Shown: positions 49,248 to 63,146, counted from the stretch's first letter. The stretch is 64,000 nt of DNA from Chondrilla cf. caribensis (GCA_964020155.1 OZ026556.1:2197501-2261500); one strand, 5' to 3'. Translations and numbers: made by a program. Notes: generated by a model not told the origin, from the sequence alone.

Positions 49248-49681
49248 TCAATGTTGAGAGATGACTCAGCTCAAACATATCATAATTATTGGAACTATTT
49301 ATTAATTAATACTGACAATTTGTACATACCACGGGATTCACATCCGTTGCAATTGCAAACTTAAGTATGAAAAAATGTTTGACATTAGGTTTATCAGTAT
49401 CACAAAATGGATGTTTACTCACTATGTGCTCAAGATACAGGAAATAAGATGCAGTGATACAAAAGGATATGAAATCCAAACTATTAGAACGAGGTAACAG
49501 GAAGGGAAGGTACTGAAAGATAGTGATATTGCAATTAAAGTCATGATCCACAACATTGGTAAACTATGAGATAACTTCAAGGAAATTATACAAAATTGTT
49601 GACTGTTGATGGAGGAAGTATCAGCAAATAGAGAACTACACTTGTATTGATTCTGAATACCACAAGATTCAAAGCAGCTGA

Positions 49682-50518
<837 letters not shown>

Positions 50519-50699
50519 CTCCATAAATACTCTAGTTACAAATATATCTTCAATCCTAGGCTCAGCTGTAACTTCAAAAGTTTTATAATAATAATCAACT
50601 GTAATGGTTCAAAGTCAATGTTGTAACTCAAGTACAAAGGACAAACAATATAAATCATAGCTAATGACCATCTATATAAGCAACACCAAACTACTCATA

Positions 50700-51235
50700 T
50701 TACACTATTACTAGCCAGTGAGCCTGCCTTTGGTGGGCTCACTTCCTATGGCGCGCAGTACGCCGACTCATCATACACCAGGTAGTCGTGCCAGCTAGTG
50801 TAGCAGTGGAGTAATGACATCATGTGTCATAAATAATTATTAGAATATCAACATACATGTAGTGCAAGATGTATGCATATTGTGAATGACATGGTCATGC
50901 AACTGGAGAAATGTTAATGAATATACGTACAAGGTCTTTAATCATGATGTAGTGCCTCGGGATATGACGGTAAGTTTAAAAAATCATTGTTGGACGACAG
51001 CCAATGGAATCGCTCGATACCCGAAAGTCACTGAGACAATAATTAAAAATGGCCCTCAGCTGCGAAGGAAAACCGGAATTCAAAGGTTCTCTCCACATGG
51101 ACAGTTAGACTGTTGATTTTAACCCATGGAGGATACTTCCCAAACTGTACTTCATAATCCCTGAGAGTTTGGTGGCGCCCTGTGCAGTAGTTTTTGCCCA
51201 GATCGCGAACAAACAAACAAACAAACTGAATTATA
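50700..51235 (+). mobile_element. Retroposon-like unit ending in (ACAA)n
   Basis: About 530 bp, beginning near CTAGCCAGTGAGCCTGCCTT and ending GCCCAGATCGCG followed by (AACA)n. It is GC-richer than the surroundings and has no coding frame. A tetranucleotide tail is typical of SINE or LINE 3' ends. I could not identify clear Pol III A and B boxes, so the class is open. Confidence 0.5.
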
Positions 51236-51242
51236 TATATAG

Positions 51243-51574
51243 GGTAGATGGAGAGGAAATAAGAGGGAGGATAGAATTTGCAAATTATGTGGAGAGGGAA
51301 TTGAAGACGAAAAGCACTTTTAACAATATGCACAAAGCTTGATGTGCATAGGGTTTGGATGAGAGAGGAAGAGAATCTTGAAAACTCGAATGAGGATGAA
51401 AAGAGTGACATAATTTTGAAGAGTTTGGAAATGCCCAAGATTGCCAGATTTGTTCTAAATATATGGAAATCTAGAAAGGAGCTATTAAAATTTAGTAAAT
51501 AGGTACTAAATAACTTTTGGAATTTTTTATTTAGTGCTAATTTGGACAACTGTCCTACAATGCACTTTAATAAC

Positions 51575-51632
<58 letters not shown>
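51243..51632 (+). mobile_element. 3' end of a LINE-type retrotransposon (degenerate) with (AAT)n tail
   Basis: Reads REDRICKLCGEGIEDEKHF, the Cys-x2-Cys...Glu-Asp-Glu-x-His-Phe pattern found at the C-terminus of many non-LTR reverse-transcriptase polyproteins. A one-base loss at about 51321 follows, then TICTKLDVHRVW and a helical tail ending NIWKSRKELLKFSK with a stop at 51500-51502. A short 3' UTR leads into about 60 bp of (AAT)n, a tail seen in several LINE clades. The rest of the element is absent (5' truncation). Confidence 0.75.
51569..51631. repeat. (AAT)n microsatellite
   Basis: About 60 bp of AAT forming the tail of the LINE fragment; the Leu-rich minus-strand frame over it is an artefact. 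Confidence 0.95.
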
Positions 51633-51633
<1 letters not shown>

Positions 51634-51639
51634 TAGATT

Positions 51640-52164
51640 ACAGATCAACATAAACACATAGGAGGGCAATGGGAGTGGGAAAGCAAGCAGAATACCATTT
51701 TGTGTCAACCAGACTGTTGATTAAGATAGATGTACATAAAGCTATATAATGAAAATTTCTAGAGATTATCACAAAAGAGGATCTTCAAAACTTAATTGAT
51801 CATGACTACGTACAGTTCCGAAACTGATGCGACTCAAGTGAAACAAATCCCCAGCAATATATACCTATAGGTTATGGTGTCGGGTACTAGCTGTATACAT
51901 ATTATAGTACATATGTACAGTGTATTATCATAATAATTAATATGCATATACATAATTCTGAAGCAGTATGCACATTTGGCCTCAATATTATGATGATACT
52001 GATACATAATCCATAAGCCCAAATTACATTCACATACATAGTTGATGGTGGGAAGATTTTTTTTGCTACAGTAGTAATTAGAGCTGCACCATACATTTGC
52101 AACCATAATAAAGGGACAGTGAATGTTCTAGTGAATTGTATATATGACAAGCATAACATATATA

Positions 52165-52196
<32 letters not shown>

Positions 52197-54270
52197 ATCA
52201 ACATTATAACTAGGGTACACACAAATGCAAGAGCTTCACTTGAATACAGGTACATAGAATAATAATATAATGGTAGAATATATACACAGCGGTATGTGAA
52301 AAGAAACTGAATGGCTGGTGCTGGTTGTGTGGTATTGTCTTGTAAACCTGCTGGGAGGGATGAGCTGTGACTGAAGTAGCCATTGCAGAACTGTTAATAA
52401 AATGTTTAGCAGCAATTGACGATGGGGAGAATGTTGAATCCAAAAAAAAAAGACTTATGTGTCACATTTATACATTGTGTTACGAACTTGTCCAATGGTC
52501 CAGCACGTTTACTACTTATAGTATTGTACTGCATAATATCCCACAAAACATAAACTTCTCCAGGGAAAGCTCATATAGTGTGGTGAGGCTGTGCATATTT
52601 CAGTAATAGCATTTTGTAGTATAAATAGCAACATCAAGAGAGTCATTGTTGAGCTTGAGGCAGTGCCATCTTCTGAGCTCAACATGTGGGGCAGAAGCAT
52701 AACATTCATTTATAAAAATGGTCAACACTTACAGTGCATAAGTGGCAATTGCAATTTTGACACAATGTCTAAGGGTTATTTACAAATTTTAATTATATTA
52801 AATTCTATACAATGTCATCTAAACTAATCAATTTGATCACATCATGAAATTTAACGTTCAGCCAGACACCCTGGGTTTGAGTCCCTTGGCTGCCAGTTTT
52901 TCACCTTTTCTCCTTTCTTTTGTTGAGCAGGTTGAATTCCTTCTAACGTTTACAATGTCTAAAGACTCAAACAGCTTGCACAAAGTAAGATGAGCAATGA
53001 TGCATGTAATTCCTTAGAATTTTGTCTCTAAAACATCATGTAGATAATATTAAACATTTATCCATATTTTGTCCATGTTGAAAGCCTTATTGAATAAACA
53101 ATTTAGTATTTCCAAAAATTCCCAAGTTATACCTAGCATTAAAACAGCTTTGGAATAGCGCACTGACATATTGTGTAGATGAATTTCTCTGTCAGTAAAA
53201 CATGCATACACTGAGCATGCACGTATTATACTAATGGAAGCATCACATCAATGTATTGAAATAAATAAAATGTTTAGCTTTCCACAGTCACTGTGATGGT
53301 CACATCAGTTCCACAGTTTCTTTGGAATGGACACTATACAATGCAGGGTTTCAACTTGTGCCAGTTAATCCTTGTACAGTGTAATGAAGGCATTTCTCTT
53401 AAAATAGTGCAGGATATTATGAACACAGATAATCATACATTCTTTACTATTTACACTTGCTGACTCCCACTATGAATTTTATATAGGATGCTACGAATGA
53501 TGGCACATATCATACATGCAATAGCACTGGACTGAGGAATGTTGGCCTGGAATGTGAGCCACAGGCCTAAGGTGTGCGAGAAATGTAACACAGTTGACAT
53601 TTCTGAAACATTCCCGGGCCATGCGATGGACATGGTAGGAACAAAAGCAGTTGAACAACTTTAATTATAAAATGGAGGCAAGAAGCAGGTCTGGGCTACA
53701 AGAGACTAAGCCATTTCTTGATAAATTAGGATGATATGATGTAATAATATTATAATATTGCTATATTCAGTCAATATTCGTCATTATAGTTATCGTACCA
53801 GATCTCACTGCCATATTATAATCACTTCATCAATTAGCGTCATGTAGCTATTAATTCCACTATTTTGACTTATATTATTGCCAGAAACATGAATTATATT
53901 GATAGTTACTGTTTCTTAGGTGTGAATATGTTATTAAAATATAGAAGACATAATAGCATAATTAGCATGTTCCAAGCTATAAGCATAAAATAAAGTATTA
54001 CAATTACTCAATGACATACAATTGTAAAATATTTAATTTACTAATATAACATACTTGCAGTATAACAGTCCATATGAGATTTAGGACTACAATGAATGAA
54101 ATTATAATACCTATGATCACTACTGTAACAGTAACTTGTAAATTTCTAAATTTCTAAAGATTCCAAATTTAATAGTTAAATTAATAGAGTGGAAGAGTCC
54201 TATATACTAAGATTAAAGCCAACATATTAAGATTACATGGTTACTACTAGTGCAGTCATGTTTACTGTTC
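51640..54270. other. Spacer unique to this part of the cluster
   Basis: Not repeated elsewhere in the window except a short fragment of segment R at about 53630-53665 (ACATGGTAGGAACA...AACAACTTTAAT). It contains an (AT)n run near 52170-52190. Frames of 60-90 codons at 52367-52827 and 53451-53633 match no family I know and no paralogue here; I do not call them genes. Confidence 0.45.
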
Positions 54271-54583
54271 TTATTCTACTGGGCATCCATCAGGATAGTT
54301 CGCACTCGAGAAAATGTGGCATAATTTGCAAGCTGATGGAGTAACATTGAAAATCTCCCCTTATAGGAGTTTTAGGACCAGTTTCATTATATACCATGTT
54401 AAGCACTCCTCTTAATAAGTTCATTCGGGTGCATTTTGAAGGACGGAGCTCCAGCTTAGCCTGATCCATGATTTCTTCAATGGCTGCTGTGGACACATGA
54501 TGTAGTGTGCACTCTGCATCTTTACAGGAGCACCTCTCAGCCATCAAATACTCCTCCACGCTCTCTACAAAATGATTGATCAT
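54271..54583 (-). pseudogene. B3, truncated and frameshifted subfamily B gene
   Basis: Keeps only the C-terminal half: MINHFVESVEEYLMAERCSC, a C-x3-C-TLHHVSTAAIEEIMD stretch and KCTRMNLLRGVLNMVYNET. The signal peptide and first two helices are gone; sequence switches to the A2 5' flank right after 54583. A one-base shift near 54350 puts the conserved NYPDGCPV tail into another frame. It is clearly more diverged than B1 and B2 are from each other, so it derives from a separate, older B gene. Confidence 0.85.
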
Positions 54584-54623
54584 TGTCCATCATGTCAGAA
54601 TATAATTCTTAATTTTCAGTGAG

Positions 54624-54630
54624 TATAAAT
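54624..54630 (+). promoter_or_regulatory. TATA box of A2 pseudogene
   Basis: TATAAAT, 46 bp before the A2 Met. The A1 leader has 46 extra bp between two CAG triplets that A2 lacks, so the distance is shorter here. Confidence 0.5.
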
Positions 54631-54669
54631 TCAGGCTCCTCCACTACTGATACAGATCAGCGATCAAGT

Positions 54670-55416
54670 ATGGAATTGAGTCTTAGACCAGGACATCTTA
54701 TCTTCTTTCTCCTAGCTGCCCTCGTGGAGCCAGCAGCTGTCCCCTCACGTCTTTCAGCAGAAAATGAACAGAAAACAGGACCACTGCGGTGTGCAAACGG
54801 AAGTGAAATAAACACCACTGTTCTGAAAATGAAAATTAAGGGGGACATTCTAGTATTCAGACGTACCAGACAAGACATGATTGCTGGAGATCAGTCTTTA
54901 GGCATCCCACCAGTAGAAGGACTTAGAGCTGGTGCATGTGATACCATTACCATTCCTCCATTCTCCATTGTTCATCACAACAACGATAGTCAACATATGG
55001 CTAACATCTTGTAGAATGTTGAATTATTCTTGAATGAGCTGTACAAGAAAACATTAAAGCTAATCATGATTTGTGAATACCCCACCAACCGGGATAACAC
55101 TTTTGACCATAATGTTGCAAAACTCACCAAGATGCAAGCAATGATTGATAACTTCATAGAAAAAACTGAGGATTACTTGATGGCTGAAAGATGCTCCTGC
55201 AAACATGCAACTTGTTCGATTCACCAATTCCAACTATCAAACGAAACTGTTCAAGCAGTCAAAGATTAAATTAGACTTCAATCTCATTCTGTATGTACCA
55301 GAATGAATTTTTTAGGACAGGTTCTCAGGAAAATTGAACTGAGTCTGGGAAAATTGAACCCTATTTTGCAAGAAATAAGAGCTCATCCAAAGACTTTATG
55401 TCAGCACCATGCATGA
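54670..55416 (+). pseudogene. A2, subfamily A gene with two nonsense mutations
   Basis: The frame equals A1 in full except for two stops: TGG to TAG at 55012-55014 (in the MANILW block) and CAA to TAA at 55267-55269. All length differences from A1 within the gene are multiples of three (+3, +9, -12), so the frame can be followed to a final TGA at 55414-55416. The WC of A1 is LRC here. A secreted 114-residue fragment would be made if it were translated. Convergent with intact B2. Confidence 0.88.
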
Positions 55417-55966
55417 TCAATAATCCATCACCTATATTGCTTTATTTGGATTAACCAATATTAAACCAGTTATAATATATACTATACTTGCCTTTCTATC
55501 TTCTCAAATTCATTAAAATATCATATACATTATATCAAATTGGATATTTTATGTATCTCCATTACTCATTAATATATTATTATATTTTTACAATAATATT
55601 ATACTTAAAAGCTGAATAGCAACTTTCAATCATGCAACCAATCAAGCTAGCTAATAGCGATGCAGGATATTATCATTCTTACTGTCAATACACCATCTCC
55701 CTTATTGTTAACTCCATATATAGGACTTCAATGATGAATGTTATAATAAGAGCTATGTATTATGGAAAATTTCCAGGATTGTTGATTTTGCTCAGATGCA
55801 TGTTGTCTTAGTTTTATGTCAGAAGGTGCATTTTGTAGAATTACCAATAATTTATAATCATAATTAATAATATTATTATACAGAAATATAAGTGAAGTTT
55901 TAATAAATGTAATTATAAATGGTGTAATAATACTATATTGACTAAGACAAATATTCTATAAGGATG

Positions 55967-56746
55967 TCACACAGGGCATCCATCAGGATAATTGGTGCTT
56001 GATAGAATATAGCATAAATTGGAAGCTGATGGAACAACATTCATTATCTTCCTTATATCTCCAGTTTCCCTATATACCATCGTAATCACTTCTCCTAGCA
56101 AATTAATTCTGGTGCAGTTCTGGGGACGAAGCTCCATCCTCACTTGATCAATGATTTCATCGATGGCTGCTGTAGACACATGATGCAGTGTGCACTCTTC
56201 ACCTTTACAGGAGCACCTCTCAGCCATCAAATACTCCTCCATACGCTCCACAATGTGATTGATCATAACTTGAAGTATAGTGAGTTTGGAAACTGTGGTC
56301 TGTGATGTATTTGAGTATTGGTGTACCATGATTAGTTTGAGAATGTTCTTGTACATCTTGTTCAACAGATATAAATTCCAATACTTGTTTGCAATATGCT
56401 GTCGATCATTACTATAATTGCTGCTAGGATACTGAGCGATGATAACCGAACCACATTTTCCGGACTTAGCCAGTCCTTTAATCTGAAATCCAGCCACAAA
56501 GTTGTGCCCATGGAATAAATCGACCATATACCGTCTTAATCGGGAAATATCAGCAGTTATGCTCGATTGTAAAGTAGTAATGTTGACATCAACTCCATCA
56601 CTGCACCACAATTCGGGTTCTTCTTGACTCTCTTTCGGAAGTGATTCTAATGGCAAGGCACCTGCTACCTGCAGTAAAATGCTGAAGGCTTTGATAACAA
56701 AGCAGACTTTGGCAAAGAATAACATAATGATTTTCATAGACTTCAC
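55967..56746 (-). CDS. Secreted helical Cys-rich family protein, subfamily B (B2), intact
   Basis: 259 aa, single exon. Very close to B1: changes include Ser for Asn in KESQEEPELWC, Ala for Thr in IIAQYPSSNYS, Leu-Ile-Met for Phe-Ile-Lys in the second helix, and a two-residue insertion in the GDIRKIMNVV stretch near the end. All eight cysteines and the NYPDGCPV tail are kept. Its partner A2 is broken, so this block has only one working gene. Confidence 0.86.
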   Translation of the reverse strand: MKSMKIIMLFFAKVCFVIKAFSILLQVAGALPLESLPKESQEEPELWCSDGVDVNITTLQSSITADISRLRRYMVDLFHGHNFVAGFQIKGLAKSGKCGSVIIAQYPSSNYSNDRQHIANKYWNLYLLNKMYKNILKLIMVHQYSNTSQTTVSKLTILQVMINHIVERMEEYLMAERCSCKGEECTLHHVSTAAIDEIIDQVRMELRPQNCTRINLLGEVITMVYRETGDIRKIMNVVPSASNLCYILSSTNYPDGCPV

Positions 56747-56834
56747 AAAGAAATGCTCACTGAAGACAATCTGATACTAACATACAGTCAAAGTTGATTT
56801 GAATGAAGACTGAAATGAAGCAGGCGTAGGGCAT

Positions 56835-56841
56835 ATTTATA
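56835..56841 (-). promoter_or_regulatory. TATA box of gene B2
   Basis: TATAAAT on the minus strand, 89 bp before the B2 start. Confidence 0.6.
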
Positions 56842-56849
56842 CGTTTTCG

Positions 56850-58910
56850 TGCAACTGTGATACCAGGTACTGCATGGTAGGGTTTCAAGCATATATCCAC
56901 TGTTCCAGGATCTATATAGGCACTTGCATACCGTGAATGCCACCGACATGACTCATGACCATGGTACCAACCCTAAGTAATCAAATATAAATCTCAGGGT
57001 TCAGATTCTGAAGCAATTTCCTGTCTCAGTTTTATTCTAAATATATATCATGCATCAATGTTTCAATTTAGATCTAAGAATAGCATGATGATGATGATAA
57101 TATTATTGGATTGATGTCCATTGTTGTGATCTCAATAATATGAGTGATTACCATCTGTTACCCTACACTCTGTGATCAGCCAGGAGGCTACTACTAGTAC
57201 TATAGACAGGTATTGAACCTCATCCATTCAATCAGGTGTTAGGTACGTATATTATGAAGATGATGTAACTAAATACCATTAATATGATAGCCATGTACAC
57301 AAGTCACCTCATGAATCAGTAGACTTCCGAGGTTGATAATCAGGTTCATTAGCAAACACATTATATCGGAACAGTTTGTGCATTGAATCAAACCCAGCAT
57401 ACGTATCTGAACAGCTATACCTCAATCTGTGGTAATGATAAGCAATGATATTTGTACAGTAGTCTCAAAATATCACGTTACGTGTGTAAAATTCAAACAC
57501 ATAATTTCTCAATATCTCTATCGAGTGAACTCAACCAGTTTCAATTTTCCTAAATAAGTCCACTGCACTTGAGCTGGGAATCAGCTGTAGTTTTCAAATC
57601 AATTATAAGCACATAGTAACCAATTGATTAATTGAATAATTACTGTAAGTAATTAAGTGGGCATAACCGGGAACCACTCCCACTTTATTAGACTGAGTAG
57701 TCATCCAAGAGACAATCATTTTCACATTCCAGGTACACTTGAAGTGCAAACCTGAACCCCTGGAATGAAGGACCTGAGTGATAAGGTGGGGGTGGCTCCC
57801 TGTTCTATACTCACTTCATGTGATTAATTGATTTGCTTGCATTAATACTGATAATCAGATTTGAAATGAAAATCGATTGATAGATTGATTAATCAACTCA
57901 AAGCACTAGTTTGCATCTCTTACTCAATTATCAGAAAATGTACATTCAGACAGGGATGGAGGCCATGTACATACACTCTCAGGTTTTCTGCTATGATGAT
58001 AAGGAAATAATTTCATATAATAACGAAAGTATCCGAGTGGCACTGTACACCATTTGGATTTAATCCCAAGAATGGACTACTGGATATCTGCTGATATCTT
58101 TAGATAATTGCCTGAGATATTTTAATGGAGTTGTGCGACTGCATTACTCATGAAGCCATTCACCAGTGATGACACTATCACAGAGTGGTAAAGAATTTGA
58201 AAATTGCTCAATACTTAATTGAATATGCATATGTACCAAACCATAAAGTCCCAATTTCACAGAAAGGATAACACATCACTAAGACCAATTTCAGTTTGAT
58301 ACAAAGGTATGCATGAAGACGCTTGTGATGGCACACAATGATACAGAATATAAGGGAACATGGGCTCACGCTATATTATATCATTACATAGGTTTTGAAA
58401 ATGTAAAAGAGTACAAGCCTTCACTCCTACTTTGAACAATGGAATGATTTGCATTACATGCTGCAATGTGACATGTCCACATTAATTTTGGCATTGCTAA
58501 TTGATTACATCTATGTAGATAACTTCACAAGGGCCTTTTTTGTAGAAAATTACAATGCATACACATGCATGATCACAGAGCTAAGGGCATGATTAAGTAT
58601 ACTGTGCAATGTATGATAATAGTATATCCACTCATGTTACACGTGCCTGTTTTGATGTGAAACTTCATTGTACACAAAATATTCTTTTTATTTTCAACAA
58701 CAGCCATAATCCTCATGAATGAAAATGTATTCAATTGTTGTGAAATTCTGTTAACATGAATAACAAGTGGAATTGAATGCACATCAATCTAATGTAGTAA
58801 CTACTAGTGGGTGACGATTGTCATTGGACTTGGTACATGTATTGAAATGGATTAAGTCTACTCACATCCTGCCAAGTCATGTCATGGTACTTATAATAAA
58901 ACCATACAAT
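56850..58910. other. Spacer of the A/B block, copy 2
   Basis: Collinear with 22430-24730 but with the empty site of the composite MITE at about 57810. No gene is supported. Confidence 0.6.
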
Positions 58911-61900
58911 GACTGGTTCTCATCTATTTGACTTCTATCATGTATCTACACCGCAGCACAATCTTCCCTGTAGATCACATGACTACCTCACTATAACTTC
59001 CGTAAGATAAGATTTCCTGAAAGAGGCACTGAGACACATTGTGAAGATCCCTAATAGTGATAACCTCACAATTTTCTCAATGTAGGAAGAAAAGGTGATT
59101 TCTAGTAAAAGTGAGAAATACCTATTGCTATCACCTTTCATAGGAGGGAAAATTAGACTTCATTTCAAGTACTGATCACATGGACTGTGCATACCGAAGC
59201 CATATATATGGGACCTGGTACTAAACATTCGATTTAGTATGTGTTTTGATGTTAAACTATGACCATATGTTCATGTGTATCCAAATACGCGTACTATAAT
59301 ATACAGCATCTGTTATATCTATACGATGCGATAGTCATTAGAGCAATAATTGATGCTTGAATGAATTTTTAAGTTCCATGCAGTTAAAAGGACAAATTCA
59401 CGGAGGTTTGGAATACTCTTGATCGAGCCCCCTTGTGGAAAATTTAATGCAGAATTTTCTTTCACATTCTGCCAAAGAACTCTAACCACTCGAGGTTTAT
59501 GGAGTACTTGAAATGAAGCCATACAATGACTTGTTCTTGTCTATCAACCATTATCATTATTGTCATTAATTTTATTATCGTTACGAGAAGATAAATGAAC
59601 AAACAGCAACCATAATTTAACCCAGGCAAGTACAACCACAGTATATTAATAATTACTTGGAATAGCCCTGCTGCAATCTTCCCTTTAGGTAACGTGATCG
59701 CCAACTACAACACATATAGTATCTACAAGACATAATTTACAGAATTCATTAGGGATAAACTGTAAAAATCCCTCATAATGATATCATAAGCAGTCACTTG
59801 ATGTAGAAAGGAAAAGGTGGATATAAGTGAGAAATTCCTATTGTTATGATAGTCATTACGTCAAGTACATATCTCATGGATGGTGCATAGGGAAGCCCTA
59901 CAGAAATTAAGGGAGCAAACAATTGGTATGTGCTATAGTTCTAAAAGCTATTAATATCCACCCATTTAAATGTGTAACTAAATGTGTCTATTATATAGTA
60001 TTCATGAGCTATTCTGACAATGAGATTATATTGATGATTCACTATTATTTTAGAGCAGGACATCAAAGGAGGGTTGGAATACTCTCATTTCAGCTTCCTT
60101 TTGGTAAACGTTAAGTAAACAATTAATTCAACACTCTGCCAAGAGTATTCCAATTACCCAAGGTACGTGTAGTAATTAAAATGAATGCACAGTAATGCAA
60201 TCTTCCTGATGGATTACATTACTACATCACAATAGCTCTTGTGGAATGCAATTTCCAGGGACAAACTGAAAAAAAACCCAATTATTGATAACCTTAGCAT
60301 TTCCTCCATGTAGAAAGAAAAAGGTCAGTTCAAAGGAAAAAAAATTATACCTATGCTCCAGTCTTTCATAGGAGGGACGGTTATAGTCATTACATCATGC
60401 AATTACTGATCTCATTAACAGTGTATATAGAAGCCCTACAGATACTAATCAGTGCAAGCAATGTGTGCTATTGTTCTCACACATACGTATACAATAACTG
60501 ACAAATTGAATACTTACCATTCACCTCTGTAACTAGATATACCCTCACTACGTATTCACAGTATCAAAGCTATTTAATATGATGTGATTATAACAATAAT
60601 TGGTTCTTGTGTAATTTTATAATACATAATTATGTTCTACACTGTTGTAGCAACACATATCCATACGGGATTGGACAACTCTCCTGCATCCAAGCCCCTT
60701 TTTGGCAAACATGAAATAGAATTGAATTCAACACCCTGTCTATTGTAATCGAATATCATTTCTCCAGGTTTAGTACCGGAAATAGGAAGCCATACAATGA
60801 CTTGTGCTTATCTACTTGACCTTACCCTAATCATAATGTATCTGTGTAAAGTATTGCAAGCTTCCTAAACGGTAACATGACAACATCACAATAGTAGCTA
60901 TTATGTAAGTTGCAGAAAATATAGGGGGCAAACAATAAAAATCCCGAATACTGATACTACAGCATTGCCTGAATATAGACAGGATAAGGTTGCTATTAGT
61001 GAGAAATACCAATGTGGTGTTATTTAATATGTTAACGGAAACCCTACAGATATTAAACAGGGCAAGCAATCTAGTGTGTGCTATTGTTCTTAAGCATAAC
61101 TAATACATTAAACACCATTAATTTTCTGACAAATGTACCTCAGTAACTATAGATACCGCTGCTAAGCTGCTATAGCATCCATATTATCCAAATGCTGTGA
61201 TTATAGCGAAGTGTCTCTTGCATAATATTATTTTATAGGCTCTAGACTGAAATAGTGAGGCATATCCGCAGGAGATTAGACTACTCTCATTCAAACTTCC
61301 CCCATTGGTAAATGTGCAAGCTCATTCAACAGTTTGCCAAGGGTATTGAAATTACTCGAGATACATGCAGTATTCATAATGAGGCCATACAATGACTTCT
61401 TATCTATGTGACCTTACTCTTATCATATTATGTCTATATATGTACAGTATTGCTATCTTCCTGTTAGGTAACATGACCACATTACAATAGCATCTGTGAT
61501 GATCAAGATGTAATTACAGAATTGATCACGCACAAACTGTACGAAAGTCCCTCCTACTGATAACCTTTGGATTGAAATTCCTCAATGTAGAAAGAAAAAA
61601 GGTGAGTACAAGTGAGAAATCCTATTGTTATGTTAGTCATTACATCAAGTACTGATTTCATGGATGGTGCATAACTAAGCCATACTGATACTAAACAAAG
61701 CAAGCAATCAAGTATGTACTACTATTCTCAAACATGACTATTAGAATAAATGAACTACATAATTATGTAACTTGTTAACCAGATACGCCTACTATATTAT
61801 ACAGTATCTATGTTATCCGGACAATGTAATTATAGCAATACAGTAATTGACTCGCATAAGTTTATGGGCTTTACATTGTCATAGCAGGACGTATCCACAG

Positions 61901-62090
61901 AGGGTTGGAACACTCTTGTTTGAGCTTTCTGGTGAACAGTAGATGTTCATTCAACACCTGCTCAGGGGTATTCAAATTACAGAAGGTACAGTACTGGGAA
62001 TGAAGCCTTACAGTAACCTGATCTTATCTACTTGACCTTACGCTATACCATATAATCTATGTACTGTATTACAATCTTCCTAGTCGGTCA
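58900..62090. repeat. ~600-bp tandem repeat array upstream of C4
   Basis: Matches the array upstream of C1 but without the hairpin and without segment R: the last unit (from about 61980) runs directly into the C4 promoter. It therefore shows the uninterrupted arrangement. Confidence 0.8.
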
Positions 62091-62251
62091 CATGACTAGA
62101 TCACAATAATATGTGCTACAACATGTGATTTCCAGAACACACACAGGGACACACTTCAAAAAATTCCCACACTGATAACGTCACCATTTCCTAGATTGAC
62201 TTGATTCTTTTTTTGAAGAATTGTGTAAGAATTGATAAGTAGCTAAGCAGG

Positions 62252-62258
62252 TATAAAA
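62252..62258 (+). promoter_or_regulatory. TATA box of gene C4
   Basis: TATAAAA, same context as C1. Confidence 0.65.
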
Positions 62259-62381
62259 CTACCTGAAGATGCACTGCAGGTTAACAGTGAGCGAGTAAAG
62301 ATTGTGATTCAATTTAGTATATTTAACCAATCATTCAACATGTTGCTCTGTTTAGTGGAGAAAAGGCGCAAAGTATCAATC

Positions 62382-63146
62382 ATGGATTACTGTCTAAGAT
62401 CTTTCCTCGTTCTTCTTTCAATAAAACTCACAGTAGCTTACCCCACTGAGGATTTGAGTGAGCAGACAAAAGTGCCACTGTGGTGCGAAGGAGTGATGCT
62501 GGGCGTAGATATAACGTCATTGAAGCGGGAAATCAGAAGGGAAAAATTTGAATTCGAAGACTATCGTCAGAAATTATTCCATGGACATGCGTCTTTGAAC
62601 ATAACTGGGATGGAAGAATTTACTGAAGATAACCATTGCAATGTTATTAATATTCCCCCACACTCTGCCACTAGTCACAGCAATGATCGTCAAAGTATGG
62701 CCAACAGTTTATGGAAAATTCAACTCTTGAACGAGATGTACAAGAAAGTTTTTCAGCTAATCAAGATTCATGAATCTTCTACTACACTGAAGAACAGTGT
62801 CATTGGTTCAAATCTTACAGTGATGCAAGTTATGATTGACCAATTCGTACAGAACACAGAAGAATATCTGATGGCTGAAAGATGCTCGTGCAAAAGTGTG
62901 AACTGTTCTGTGCATCAAATGAGTAATGCAGCCATCGAGAACATCATGGATCAAGTTAGAAGAAGGCCTGCTTCAGGATGTACCAGAATGAACTTGTTAG
63001 GGAAGGTGATAAGGAAAATTTCATGGCTAATGATTTCAGTTGATAAGAAACTCAAATATCAACGAATACACCTTGCTAGCAACTGGAAATTTTGCAAAGC
63101 AATTGCTGCTGTTCAAATTTCAAACTTTATGTGTAGCCAAAGATGA
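62382..63146 (+). CDS. Secreted helical Cys-rich family protein, subfamily C (C4), intact
   Basis: 254 aa, single exon. Distinct changes are Asp for His in TEDLSEQ and Met for Thr in EGVMLGVD; it shares NIMDQVRRRP with C3 and the Arg-Glu pattern of the first helix with C1/C2. All cysteines, sequons and blocks are kept. The downstream spacer runs off the right edge and matches the C-D spacers of other copies, so a D4 gene is expected just outside the window. Confidence 0.87.
   Translation: MDYCLRSFLVLLSIKLTVAYPTEDLSEQTKVPLWCEGVMLGVDITSLKREIRREKFEFEDYRQKLFHGHASLNITGMEEFTEDNHCNVINIPPHSATSHSNDRQSMANSLWKIQLLNEMYKKVFQLIKIHESSTTLKNSVIGSNLTVMQVMIDQFVQNTEEYLMAERCSCKSVNCSVHQMSNAAIENIMDQVRRRPASGCTRMNLLGKVIRKISWLMISVDKKLKYQRIHLASNWKFCKAIAAVQISNFMCSQR

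Noticed and set aside
50700..50800. tRNA-derived SINE head (Pol III A and B boxes) in the (ACAA)n-tailed unit
   Set aside because: No pair of convincing A and B boxes at proper spacing could be found by eye.
51043..51708. 221-codon minus-strand frame with a poly-Leu run
   Set aside because: It is the antisense of the LINE fragment and its (AAT)n tail.
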